Shown piece by piece: positions 1 through 8,023 of a stretch of 64,000 nucleotides of DNA; positions within the stretch are counted from its first letter, which is position 1, and the number at the start of each line of letters is the position of its first letter. This DNA comes from Lewinellaceae bacterium. Lineage in GTDB: Bacteria; Bacteroidota; Bacteroidia; Chitinophagales; Saprospiraceae. A program made the translations under genes and the position numbers. The stretch spans positions 62,001 through 126,000 of the forward strand of contig JADJSY010000011.1 in NCBI GenBank assembly GCA_016711435.1, given 5' to 3'. Below the pieces are notes generated by a model. That model made no database searches and had not been told where the DNA came from. It saw only the letters and a list, made by a program, of their open reading frames with translations.

Positions 1-28
1 TGAGGAATGAGGAATGAGGAATGAGGAA
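1..28. repeat. Heptamer tandem repeat TGAGGAA x4
   Basis: Four perfect direct copies of TGAGGAA with a period of 7 bp lie at the very start of the window. They sit downstream of the minus-strand receptor gene. The array is one of several 7-bp-period arrays in this window, each with a different unit. Confidence 0.9.
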
Positions 29-69
29 TTTGTCTAATTCTTTGATTTTAAACTACTTTTTATTGATTT

Positions 70-104
70 TTTTGCCTTTTGCCTTTTGCCTTTTGCCTTT
101 TGCC
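70..104. repeat. Heptamer tandem repeat TTTTGCC x5
   Basis: Five perfect copies of TTTTGCC with a 7-bp period lie immediately 3' of the stop codon of the minus-strand receptor gene (stop at 108-110). No GC-rich hairpin is visible here, so the array itself occupies the place where a terminator would be expected. Confidence 0.9.
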
Positions 105-107
105 TTT

Positions 108-2285
108 TTACTCCTTGCGGGCCTTGATGCGTTCGTCGGCATCTGTTGCGCCACCGTTGTTTCGGTTGCGGGTTTTCAGGTTTTGATTGCCGAATTTCCA
201 GGAAAAACTCAAGGCTATGTTTTGGCTTTCCCAGGTATTTCGCATGGTACCGCGCACAGAACCGAAATCTACCGATTGCGTCCAACGCTGGGTACCGAAC
301 AGGTCATTGACAGCCAGTTTAACGCTGGCTTTACCATTCCAAAGCGATTTCTTGGCGCCGGCGGAAGCGCTTGCGATACCGCGATTGGTAAAAATGCCGT
401 CCTGCGTGGGGAACTGTGCCCAGAAAGAGGCTTCCATTTCATATCCTTTACCCAGTTTAAATTGCTGCGAAAGGTAACAGCCGCCGCCGAAAGCACCCGC
501 ATCCAGTTGCCCTTCATCCAGTTGCGACTTGAATTGATTATGCCATATGCCGAGCCACAGATAACCCTCCCACCAGGATTGAATAGGCAAAGGCAGGTGA
601 ATGTTCACACTGATATTATCCTGTTGTTGGAGGTTTTGTGGTTGGGTGTATGCCTGATCGCCTTGCTGACGGGCAATAGTATTTACCAGATCAGTCGTGC
701 GGCTGTAGGCAATGGAAGCACTGGCAGCATATTTATACGTGTAGGTAAATTCCACGGAATTGGTGTAAGCAGGACGCAGATAAGGATTGCCGCGTTCGCT
801 GGTGTACGGATCGATCTGCCAGACAAAAGGGTTCATATCCTGGTATGCCGGGCGGCTCAGGCGGCGATTGTAAGAAAGCCCGAGTTGGTGCATGGGTTTC
901 AGGGTGTATTGCAGGTAAGCGGTCGGAAAAAGTCCCAGGTAAGCGGTGTCCGGATTGTTTAAAATATTGCCGTATAGGTCGGTCGAATTGCCATTTACTT
1001 CTGTACGTTCTGCTCGAAGTCCAAGTTGCCAGTTGATTTTTTCACCTTGTTTGCCGATGTTGGCGTATACCGCTGCAATATTTTCACGATAATCAAACCG
1101 GTTGCTGCGACCAGCATCGGGCTGCGAGATACCATCATCTTCACGGGTACTTTGGATGTCATTATTGGAGTTCGTCCAGTTTACTTTGGCGCCTGATTCC
1201 AGTTTCAGGCCGTTTTTGCGGTTTTTCACATAGTCGGCTTTCAGCGACCACACCGTGATATCCGAGCCGATATCGCTGAGAAATACGTCCTTGCCCTGCA
1301 AAACCTGCCCGGTGTCAAAACGCTGGTTTTCCAGTGTATTGGTGCAGGCGCTGCTGAATGCGATGCGGTCGGCATCGAAAGTCAGTTCATTGCCCAGGGT
1401 ATCTGAAAAGCGGTAATTTACATTATACGTCAGGCGATTATTCTGGGTCGGCGCCAAAATTCGGCTACGCAAAGTACTGTCAATCAATACACTGTTTTCA
1501 TTGCTGATTGCCGTCCGGTTATCTTTTCTGGAATCATTCCGGTAAAAATTACCCAGCACGAGTACGCCTGCTGTGTGGCGCTCGTCGGCGAAAAAATCAG
1601 CCCCTGCCTTGAATGATTTCGTGCCGAACTGCTCTACCATCGGATTGGTTTGGTCATACAACTTACCGTCGGCAAAACGTTCGATGGTTTGGCCCACTGA
1701 CTGCGCGCCATCAATCAGGTTGGCATTGCCGAAAAAATTGACTTTGCCGGGGCGATAGTTCAGGTTCAGGCCTGTGCGCAGCCGGGCATGGATACTTTGT
1801 GTATACCCTGCAGAAAAAGTCCCGTTCAGGCCCAGGTTCCGGTTTTTCTTCAGGCGGATATTGATTATCCCGGAAACACCTTCCGCATCATATTTGGAGG
1901 AGGGACGGGCAATCAATTCTATTTTCGAGACGGTTTCAGCGGGCATACTTTGCAGGAATGCAACCAATTGATCGCCGGAAAGTTGGGTCGGCTTGCCATC
2001 CACCATGACCATCACACCACTTTTGCCTTCGAGCATGACAGCGCCCTGCGGGGTAACCAGAACACCAGGCGATCGCTGCAACAGTTCGAGTACATTATTC
2101 CCGGCGGCCAGCACAGAACCTTCCACGTTTACGACCACTTTATCAATTTGCCGTTCAATAAGGGGTTGTTTGGCAGTGACGACGATTTCTTTCAACGGGG
2201 TAACCGGATCAAGGATAATCGAATCTTCGGAAATGGATTGCGCAGTTAAATGATTAGAAAAATAAATGAGTAAAAAATAACACAA
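108..2285 (-). CDS. Outer-membrane beta-barrel receptor (TonB-receptor-like, OMP_b-brl_3 type)
   Basis: This is a TonB-dependent-receptor-like outer-membrane protein of about 725 residues, a plausible length for a plug plus beta-barrel without an N-terminal carboxypeptidase-like domain. Near the N-terminus the segment PLKEIVVTAKQPLIERQIDK resembles a TonB-box/plug start. It is followed by a plug region with VMVDGKPTQLSG and VSKIELIARPSSKYDAEG, typical of the 'outer membrane beta-barrel family protein' group. The rest alternates polar and aromatic residues as in a 22-strand barrel and ends at WKFGNQNLK. The open frame begins at a TTG (2285) and gives a signal peptide with no basic residue. In another frame an ATG at 2313 gives MLKHLMHACLVLFF, a normal signal-peptide start that would join this frame after a one-base shift in the T-runs near 2250-2280. 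The substrate is unknown. Confidence 0.85.
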   Translation of the reverse strand: MCYFLLIYFSNHLTAQSISEDSIILDPVTPLKEIVVTAKQPLIERQIDKVVVNVEGSVLAAGNNVLELLQRSPGVLVTPQGAVMLEGKSGVMVMVDGKPTQLSGDQLVAFLQSMPAETVSKIELIARPSSKYDAEGVSGIINIRLKKNRNLGLNGTFSAGYTQSIHARLRTGLNLNYRPGKVNFFGNANLIDGAQSVGQTIERFADGKLYDQTNPMVEQFGTKSFKAGADFFADERHTAGVLVLGNFYRNDSRKDNRTAISNENSVLIDSTLRSRILAPTQNNRLTYNVNYRFSDTLGNELTFDADRIAFSSACTNTLENQRFDTGQVLQGKDVFLSDIGSDITVWSLKADYVKNRKNGLKLESGAKVNWTNSNNDIQSTREDDGISQPDAGRSNRFDYRENIAAVYANIGKQGEKINWQLGLRAERTEVNGNSTDLYGNILNNPDTAYLGLFPTAYLQYTLKPMHQLGLSYNRRLSRPAYQDMNPFVWQIDPYTSERGNPYLRPAYTNSVEFTYTYKYAASASIAYSRTTDLVNTIARQQGDQAYTQPQNLQQQDNISVNIHLPLPIQSWWEGYLWLGIWHNQFKSQLDEGQLDAGAFGGGCYLSQQFKLGKGYEMEASFWAQFPTQDGIFTNRGIASASAGAKKSLWNGKASVKLAVNDLFGTQRWTQSVDFGSVRGTMRNTWESQNIALSFSWKFGNQNLKTRNRNNGGATDADERIKARKE

Positions 2286-2402
2286 GGCAAGCGTGCATCA
2301 AATGCTTCAACATGGTCAACCATTTTTGTTTGTTATGAAATGATGCAAAAGTGGGCTGAGCAGGCAGGGGCAATCGCTGCAAATGATAACTTGAGACCTG
2401 AA

Positions 2403-2440
2403 AATAGAAGTGAGAGGTGAATTGAGAGAGGTGAGAGGTC
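2403..2440. repeat. Imperfect heptamer array GTGAGAG-type (outer stem arm)
   Basis: A 7-bp-period purine-rich array (GTGAGAG, GTGAATT, GAGAGAG, GTGAGAG) is complementary to the CCTCTCA array on the other side of the hairpin at 2441-2484. The two arrays therefore extend that stem outward to roughly 30 bp. Confidence 0.7.
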
Positions 2441-2484
2441 GTAGATTACACCGCTTCGCGTTTAAGCAAAGCGGTGTAATCTAC
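2441..2484 (-). terminator. Perfect 16-bp inverted repeat, likely terminator of the AraC-type gene
   Basis: GTAGATTACACCGCTT (2441-2456) pairs perfectly with AAGCGGTGTAATCTAC (2469-2484) around a 12-nt loop. The stem is extended outward by the flanking heptamer arrays with one mismatch. It lies between the stop of the minus-strand AraC-type gene and the next minus-strand gene, as expected for an intrinsic terminator. Confidence 0.7.
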
Positions 2485-2485
2485 G

Positions 2486-2520
2486 CCTCTCACCTCTCAC
2501 CTCTCACCTCTCACTTCTCA
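2486..2520. repeat. Heptamer tandem repeat CCTCTCA x5
   Basis: Four perfect CCTCTCA units and one CTTCTCA unit follow each other with a 7-bp period. The last unit overlaps the stop codon of the AraC-type gene (2518-2520). Confidence 0.9.
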
Positions 2521-3684
2521 TTTATAGTTGCTCGGTGCGCTCCCCGTCCGTTTTTTAAACGCCCGGTTGAAGGTGGCTTTTGAGTTGAAGCCCGATTCGA
2601 AGGCGATACCCAGCAAGGAAAGATACTGAAAATCCGGCGTGGCCATTTTGCGTTTCACTTCTTCCACGCGGTAGGTATTGACAAAATCGTTGAAATTTTG
2701 ATTAAAACCGTTGTTGACTAAGTAAGATAGTTGGGAGGTATTGAGTCCGAGTTGGCCGGCCAGAATGGAAAGTGTGAGTTCAGGATCGAGCCAGGGTTTT
2801 TCATTTTCCATAAATGCCGACAGTTGAGCATGGCGGCGGGTAAACTCTTCATCTGTCATTAATTGTTTCCCGGTGGCCGGGGTCGGGTCTTCCTGCAGAT
2901 TTTGAGGTTCAATGCGTGATCTGCTTTCCAAAACAACAAATTGAACGCTCGATTTTTGGGCAAACGCCCAGCCTGCCGCTGAGATATAGTAGAGCATCAA
3001 GGCCCGGGTCAGATTGAGCCAGTACCAGCCGGTGTACCAGAAATTATACAGCAAACCGACCACGTTGAACAACAGATCGAACAACAAATAGGCGCTGAAT
3101 GCAAATAAAAACAAGCGCATCCAATCCAGCGTTATTTTCCCGATGTTGGCGTATTCCTGCTCAATCAGGTTCCGATAGGCATAAAAACGCTGAAAAGATT
3201 GCCACAAATACCAGCTTGTAACAAGGTAAAATGCCGCATCAAAACCGTATTGAACGATCCCGCCCGGCACGGTAGCATCTAAAAAATGAAACTTCTCGGC
3301 ATCGGGCATCGCCCAAACCGAGAAATGAACGATGTAATACAACAGCGGCAACGCAAAGTGAAGCCCATCTTTTTTTTCCCATCGAAATGCCCCATCCGTC
3401 AATGCCCGGGTATAGAGCAAAATGAGTGGGCCGTACGTAAATGGGTTGTGAAATGGAAAAAACGTCAGGTCGTGGCCCTGCTCACGGGCATAATCGTACA
3501 CACCCATAAAGCCGATGAAATGTTCGATCAGCGAACAGGAGAGGAAAAAAAGCAATCCGGATAAAAAGAAATCGGCTGTTTGCAGGCGACGCAGGCCGCG
3601 CAACAGCAGCAAGGCTGCAATTACCTGCCCCTGCAACATCGCAATCAGAAGTAAAATGGAACGCAGGTTGATGGTGTAATCCAA
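2518..3684 (-). CDS. AraC-family transcriptional regulator with membrane sensor domain
   Basis: The 388-residue protein has an N-terminal half with about six or seven hydrophobic segments (for example LRSILLLIAML and VIAALLLL). Its C-terminal 110 residues form an AraC-type double helix-turn-helix (LTLSILAGQLGLNTSQLSYL, then LLGIAFESGFNSKATFNRAF and a final KKRTGSAPSNYK). This membrane-anchored AraC architecture is common in Bacteroidota and suggests direct coupling of a membrane signal to transcription. The start is a TTG at 3684. A good promoter with its -7 element at 3701-3708 leaves only about ten bases of leader, which supports this start, although an in-frame ATG lies at codon 16. Its target is unknown; the downstream receptor gene (2285-108) is a candidate because it is next on the same strand. 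Confidence 0.88.
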   Translation of the reverse strand: MDYTINLRSILLLIAMLQGQVIAALLLLRGLRRLQTADFFLSGLLFFLSCSLIEHFIGFMGVYDYAREQGHDLTFFPFHNPFTYGPLILLYTRALTDGAFRWEKKDGLHFALPLLYYIVHFSVWAMPDAEKFHFLDATVPGGIVQYGFDAAFYLVTSWYLWQSFQRFYAYRNLIEQEYANIGKITLDWMRLFLFAFSAYLLFDLLFNVVGLLYNFWYTGWYWLNLTRALMLYYISAAGWAFAQKSSVQFVVLESRSRIEPQNLQEDPTPATGKQLMTDEEFTRRHAQLSAFMENEKPWLDPELTLSILAGQLGLNTSQLSYLVNNGFNQNFNDFVNTYRVEEVKRKMATPDFQYLSLLGIAFESGFNSKATFNRAFKKRTGSAPSNYK

Positions 3685-3700
3685 GAGGAATTTTTGGCGG

Positions 3701-3732
3701 CAAAAGTACGCGAAGAATCAGGGCGCGCCAAA
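3701..3732 (-). promoter_or_regulatory. Bacteroidota-type promoter for the AraC-type gene
   Basis: On the minus strand TTTG (3732-3729) is followed after 20 bp by TACTTTTG (3708-3701), which fits the TTTG/TAnnTTTG consensus of the Bacteroidota primary sigma factor. Transcription would start near 3694, just ahead of the TTG start at 3684. Confidence 0.6.
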
Positions 3733-3756
3733 AATGTAGTTTATACTGAATGTATC

Positions 3757-4047
3757 TTAATAACGACAGCCGCCGGCATGCAGCGCTATCGTAGTCGCGC
3801 AATTCATGGCCGTTTGGAGATGTTCTTTTACCAGCGTCCAGTTGGGCGCTGCCATGGAAGCGCTACAAGCACGGATACCTTCGCGGGCCGTCTCGCGGAC
3901 TTTTTCACACTGTTGCAGGCGTAAAGCCAGCAATTCCGTATCATGAAAAATCCGTTCAGCGTGTTCCGTTTTTTGAGAAAGAATGTGAGCGCCGGTCGCT
4001 CTGGGGGGGCGGGGGGGGCGGGCCGCTTGTCCGGGAGGAAAATAACA
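3757..4047 (-). pseudogene. Start-less coding-like frame in the 3.7-4.2 kb gap
   Basis: The 510-bp gap between the AraC-type gene and the SPFH gene contains a minus-strand frame without stops from 4047 to a TAA at 3757-3759. From about 3985 on it reads like a genuine helical protein (HILSQKTEHAERIFHDTELL, then LRLQQCEKVRETAREG and ASMAAPNWTLVKEHLQTA), ending AGGCRY. No ATG is present upstream. The frame runs into two C-runs (plus-strand G7 and G8, about 4000-4018) and then a TGA at 4048-4050. A homopolymer miscount could hide the true start, possibly in the frame reading LEPIRNQITLSFSDVIFLP. I do not recognise the product. It may be a small gene broken by an indel or a remnant. Confidence 0.35.
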
Positions 4048-4196
4048 TCAGAAAAAGAAAGAGTAATCTGATTCCGGATAGGTTCCAATTTTTTGGGCTG
4101 ATAAAAGATGCTTGCAACATGCGCAATTGAGCGGTTTTAAATACAGCCGGACACGCTTCCCGCATCCGGCTGCCAGACCCAAAACTTTGTATGAAT

Positions 4197-5087
4197 TTAA
4201 TTTCCTTCATTTCCCAGCATATTTACAATGGGCGTTTTGCCATCCGTAATGATCGTTTTGGTATTCGGTGAGGAGGACAATTGCTGAAAAGCCTCTATCT
4301 GCTTGAATTTCAATACGTTATTACTCAAACTGGCATTGATCATATCGTTGGCGCGCTGGATGCCCTGCGCTTCGATTTCGGTGCGTTTCGCCCGGGCTTC
4401 GGCTTCGATAATAGTGGCATTTCGTTTGCCTTCGGCTTGAATCCGGGCGATTTCCTTGGCCCCCTCCGCATCGATGATTTGCCGTTGTGCTTCCTGTTTC
4501 TGGCGGTCCAGCACAAACTGCATGCGCAGCGCATCCTGTTCAGCCTCCAGTTTGGCTTCTATGGATTTGGACAAACCCGCAGGCAGCGAAATGCTCTTCA
4601 GCAATACAGACTCGATGATAAATCCTTTCGGTTCACATACTTCCACCAGGCGTTTTTTAATTTCTTCTTCAATTTCGGCACGTTTGGCACTGTGCATGTC
4701 CTTGGCATCGTACTTGGAACAAACATCGGAGGCCGCAGAACGAAAAACCGGCAGGATCAACATGTCTTCGAACTCCATTCCGGTCTCCTGAAGGATTTGC
4801 GGTACGGCGCCGGCTCGCACACGATACAAAATGGAACTTTCAGAGCGTATCGTCAAACCCTCTTTGGAAGGAAGGTTTTCCGTGATGGCAAGGTTCATGG
4901 TTCGAACCGGCACCCGGACGACGCGGGTGGTAAAAGGATTGAATCCTACGATGCCCGGTTTTTTGACATCGTTGTTGATTCGTCCGAAGGTGCGCTTTAC
5001 CCCTACCTGATCGGGCATAATGGTGGCGCAGCTACTCAATCCCAGCAGCGAGGCTATTACGATCATTTTGATTTTAATCTGTCTCAT
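4197..5087 (-). CDS. SPFH/Band-7 (prohibitin-like) lipoprotein
   Basis: The 296-residue protein starts with a lipoprotein signal peptide, MIVIASLLGLSSC, whose Cys is the predicted lipidated residue. A Band-7/prohibitin domain follows (VGVKRTFGRINNDVKKPGIV, then LPSKEGLTIRSESSILYRV and the helical KAKxxTE-type region). A long coiled coil runs over roughly residues 165-255 (AKLEAEQDALRMQFVLDRQK, KEIARIQAEGKRNATIIEAE). SPFH proteins form ring or cage oligomers on membranes. A lipid anchor in place of the usual transmembrane helix is common in Bacteroidota members. The start ATG (5087) is unambiguous. The gene follows the two-component system on the same strand but is separated from it by 84 bp, so co-regulation is only a possibility. 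Confidence 0.88.
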   Translation of the reverse strand: MRQIKIKMIVIASLLGLSSCATIMPDQVGVKRTFGRINNDVKKPGIVGFNPFTTRVVRVPVRTMNLAITENLPSKEGLTIRSESSILYRVRAGAVPQILQETGMEFEDMLILPVFRSAASDVCSKYDAKDMHSAKRAEIEEEIKKRLVEVCEPKGFIIESVLLKSISLPAGLSKSIEAKLEAEQDALRMQFVLDRQKQEAQRQIIDAEGAKEIARIQAEGKRNATIIEAEARAKRTEIEAQGIQRANDMINASLSNNVLKFKQIEAFQQLSSSPNTKTIITDGKTPIVNMLGNEGN

Positions 5088-5171
5088 ACTTCACATCATT
5101 AAATTTTGATGCAAAGGTGCGGGGGCCGTATTAGAAGCACATAAGAACCGATTTAGAAGCGCATTAGATTT

Positions 5172-6515
5172 TCAAATTTCAGATACCGGCAAAAAAAACC
5201 GAACCGTGACACCATGCCCTGGCTCAGAGTGGATACTGACGTTTCCCTTATATTTTTCAGCAATACTTTTTACCAGCGACAATCCGATCCCGACGCCCGG
5301 GATTTGTTGCTGCTGTTTGCTGCGGTAAAACGGTTTGAACAAATGCTCCATATCCTCGGCAGCAATCCCGTCTCCCTGGTCTTTTACTTCTAAACCCACC
5401 GACTTGTCTTTAAAAAAAAGCCGGACGGATACTGGTTTTTCGTTGCCGTATTTCAGGGCATTGTCCAGTAAATTATAATAATCCGCCTGTAGAATAAGCG
5501 GGTCGCAATACACCATACACTCATCAGCATCCGAGGCTTCTATTTGCAATTGCAGAATATGTGTAGCCGCCGGGTATTTATTCTGCAATGATTTTAGAAC
5601 ATACAACAGCGTTTCATCGGCTGCGCAGGGGCGATCTAAGTAGTTGCCGCCACTTTCCACTTTCGCCATCAGGAGTAATTGAGCTACCAGTTCGTTCAGG
5701 TTCTGGGCGCGAAGGCGAATGTTTTCCAGGGCGCGCTGGTAGTTTTCCGTGCTTCGGCTTTGTTGCAGTGCCAGATCGGCCTCGGCTGTGATGGCCGTGA
5801 GCGGCGTCAACATTTCATGGGAGGCGTTGCGCATAAATTGCTGCTGCGTGCGGAATCCAACTTCTATCCGGTCTAACATTTCGTTGAAGGTAAGCGCCAG
5901 GTGGCCGAGTTCGTCGTAGTTGTTTTTTACATTGAGGCGCAGGTTCAGGCTTTTGGCGCCGATGGTGCGGGCCTTTTTGATCTTATCCGCGATGGGTTGC
6001 AGCATTTTTTTCACCCAGTACCAACTGACGATCGTCAGCAGCAGCACGCCGAGCAGGATACCCACCATAATTCCGCTGCGCAAATTGCGGATTTTGCTCA
6101 TCCCATAGCGGTCTACAGCGGAAACCATCAGTGTGTTGTGGGTAAGGGAGTCGTGCAGAATGCCGTAATCGCGCGGGCCCACCTGTGTGAAGCAGTAAGT
6201 GCAGCGATCCAGTTGACTGGTATCCACTTCCTTGGGCAGTATACCGATATCGTGACCGGCCACGTACACAATCTGTTCGTCGGGCAATTCTCCCGGCGGC
6301 AAAGCCTGAATGGCGGCCAATGGATGCGCGGGGTCTACGGAAATGGCCGAGTCGGCTGCCGCCAATCTTTCCTGTATACGCTCCCGGAATTCCTGTTCAC
6401 AAAAACGAACGGAATAGATATAAATAAAATATCCTTCGAGCAGTAATATCAGGAGGGCAGAGATGGAAATAAACAGCGGCAGGCGCTGGCGAATGGTTAG
6501 TGCCGGTTTCAACAT
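5172..6515 (-). CDS. Sensor histidine kinase (HisKA/HATPase, HAMP)
   Basis: This 447-residue membrane kinase has transmembrane helix 1 at about residues 14-36, a periplasmic loop of about 110 residues, transmembrane helix 2 at about 149-167, and a HAMP linker. The HisKA dimerisation helix carries the phospho-acceptor His233 in ASHEMLTPLTAI. The ATPase domain shows an N box (LLDNALKYGNE), a G1 box (VKDQGDGIA) and a G2 box (GVGIGLSLV). The periplasmic loop contains a CxxC pair (Cys105 and Cys108, in RCTYCF), unusual enough to suggest redox or metal sensing, though this is an inference. The gene starts 5 bp after the response-regulator stop, so the two form an operon with the regulator first. 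Confidence 0.93.
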   Translation of the reverse strand: MLKPALTIRQRLPLFISISALLILLLEGYFIYIYSVRFCEQEFRERIQERLAAADSAISVDPAHPLAAIQALPPGELPDEQIVYVAGHDIGILPKEVDTSQLDRCTYCFTQVGPRDYGILHDSLTHNTLMVSAVDRYGMSKIRNLRSGIMVGILLGVLLLTIVSWYWVKKMLQPIADKIKKARTIGAKSLNLRLNVKNNYDELGHLALTFNEMLDRIEVGFRTQQQFMRNASHEMLTPLTAITAEADLALQQSRSTENYQRALENIRLRAQNLNELVAQLLLMAKVESGGNYLDRPCAADETLLYVLKSLQNKYPAATHILQLQIEASDADECMVYCDPLILQADYYNLLDNALKYGNEKPVSVRLFFKDKSVGLEVKDQGDGIAAEDMEHLFKPFYRSKQQQQIPGVGIGLSLVKSIAEKYKGNVSIHSEPGHGVTVRFFLPVSEI

Positions 6516-6520
6516 GACAG

Positions 6521-7195
6521 TTATTCTTTCAGGATAAAGCCCAGCCCCACCTGCGTGTGCAGGAGTTTTTTATCGAAGGGTTTATCTATTTTATTGCGCA
6601 AATAGTTAATATATACATCAACTACGTTGGTATTTGGATCAAAACTCATTCCCCATACCTCTTCGAGAATTTCCATCCGGGTTTTCAGGCGGTTTTTATT
6701 GCGTATCAGGAATTCGAGCAACCTGAATTCTGTGGCGGTCAATTTGATCATTTCCCGGTTGCGCGATACCTCCTTGGCCTCGTGGTCGAGTACCAGGTCC
6801 GCCACCGTACTGATTTGTTTATCTTCGGATTGCTCCGCGCGGCGCAGCAGTGCGCGCACGCGTGCCAGCAGTTCAGGCACCCGGAAGGGTTTCACCATAT
6901 AATCATCGGCGCCGGCATCAAGGCCACCCACCACGTCTTCCGTACCGTTCAGAGCCGTGAGCATGATGATCGGTATGCTGCTCTTTCGGCTGCGTATCTG
7001 TCGGCAGAGCTCCCGTCCTCCCAAATGAGGCATCACCAGATCAGTAATGATCAATTTGGGCTGGAGTTGATCGAACAGTGAAAGCGCCATTTTGCCGTCA
7101 AATGCGATCAATACTTCGTAATTATTTTCCTGCAGCGTTCTACTGATCAGCGCGGCGATATGTGCGTCGTCTTCTACGATTAAAATTTTTTGCAT
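6521..7195 (-). CDS. OmpR-family response regulator
   Basis: The 224-residue protein consists of a receiver domain (acidic pair in VEDD, phospho-acceptor Asp52 in ITDLVMP, Thr80, and Lys102 in MVKPF) and a winged-helix OmpR/PhoB output domain (LTATEFRLLEFLIRN, VDVYINYLRNKID). It is the first gene of the two-gene unit with the sensor kinase at 5172-6515. It is divergent from the ECF sigma gene at 7371, with a structured 175-bp region between them. The target genes are unknown. Confidence 0.95.
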   Translation of the reverse strand: MQKILIVEDDAHIAALISRTLQENNYEVLIAFDGKMALSLFDQLQPKLIITDLVMPHLGGRELCRQIRSRKSSIPIIMLTALNGTEDVVGGLDAGADDYMVKPFRVPELLARVRALLRRAEQSEDKQISTVADLVLDHEAKEVSRNREMIKLTATEFRLLEFLIRNKNRLKTRMEILEEVWGMSFDPNTNVVDVYINYLRNKIDKPFDKKLLHTQVGLGFILKE

Positions 7196-7207
7196 AAAAG
7201 GGTTTTC

Positions 7208-7254
7208 TGTTACTAATCCTGCCGGAAAGACGGCTTCCGGCGATTACAGTAACA
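7208..7254. other. Nested stem-loop in the divergent regulator/sigma intergenic region
   Basis: TGTTACTAATC (7208-7218) can pair with GATT-AC-AGTAACA (7242-7254). Inside it GCCGGAA (7221-7227) pairs with TTCCGGC (7235-7241). The structure lies between two divergent start codons, so it is more likely a regulatory or leader structure than a terminator. No clear TTTG/TAnnTTTG promoter was found in this gap. Confidence 0.5.
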
Positions 7255-7370
7255 TACATACCTATTAAGTGGTTGAAGGAAACACCCGGAATGTATTATG
7301 ATTTTTTTTTGCCCCCCATGCAGCAAAAACAAGTTTTTACTTGCCTTTCCAAAAAACACTCCCCTGTTAC

Positions 7371-7925
7371 ATGGATTATTTTCCGAAACAAGTGCTGTTA
7401 CAATGTCAAAAAGGCGATCCAAATGCCCAAAAGGATTTGTATGTGCGGTACAAAGCAGTTTTGTTTGCCGTTTGCCTCCGCTACGCCCGTGACCATTCGG
7501 AAGCAGAGGACTTTTTACAGGAAGCGTTTATCGTAATTTTCCGGGATATCCCTCAGTTCCGCAGCGAAGGTTCTCTGGAAGGCTGGCTACGGCGCATCAC
7601 CTCGCGTGTGGCCATTACACAACTGTACAAAAAATACCCTACCCGTTTTGCACAGCCCTTTGAATCCTTGCCGCCGGAATACGCCATCAGTATGCCGGAG
7701 CATTCTGAATTGGATGAAGAAGTGATGCTTCAATTGCTGCAACAAATGCCCGAAGGCTACCGGACGGTTTTTAACCTCCGGTGCGTGGAAGAGTATTCCT
7801 ACGAAGAAATTGCACAAATGATGCACATCGCCGAAAGCACCGTCCGATCGCAATATGTGCGGGCCTGCCGCTTCCTGCGCAAACTGGTGGAAAAGATGCT
7901 TTCGGGGGTGAAAGATGGCGGATAA
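7371..7925 (+). CDS. ECF-type RNA polymerase sigma factor (sigma-70 family)
   Basis: The 184-residue protein has a sigma-70 region 2 (LFAVCLRYARDHSEAEDFLQ, then EAFIVIFRDI) and a region 4 helix-turn-helix (YSYEEIAQMMHIAESTVRSQ). I chose the ATG at 7371 (MDYFPKQVLLQCQKGDPNAQ), which places region 2 where related proteins have it. A TTG 30 bp upstream also opens the frame. The next gene (8024) encodes a membrane protein with a short cytoplasmic N-terminus, in the position where an anti-sigma factor is expected. The same arrangement recurs at 58069-60359. Confidence 0.93.
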   Translation: MDYFPKQVLLQCQKGDPNAQKDLYVRYKAVLFAVCLRYARDHSEAEDFLQEAFIVIFRDIPQFRSEGSLEGWLRRITSRVAITQLYKKYPTRFAQPFESLPPEYAISMPEHSELDEEVMLQLLQQMPEGYRTVFNLRCVEEYSYEEIAQMMHIAESTVRSQYVRACRFLRKLVEKMLSGVKDGG

Positions 7926-8023
7926 TTGGCATCCTGTTTTGCAGAAAAACTCTTGAAAATCAATACGTTATCTTCAATAATCTCCGTAGTACAAACCATA
8001 TCAGGCGATCTAAAAAAAACACC

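Noticed and set aside
3956..4210. Minus-strand frame of 84 codons with a Pro-run, starting inside the end of the SPFH gene
   Set aside because: Its Pro-run comes from the same homopolymer and it overlaps the better coding-like frame at 3,757-4,047; no domain is visible.
7781..8023. An earlier start for the sigma-partner membrane protein
   Set aside because: The upstream part of the frame overlaps the sigma gene in another frame and has no coding character; the ATG at 8024 matches the paralogue's N-terminus.
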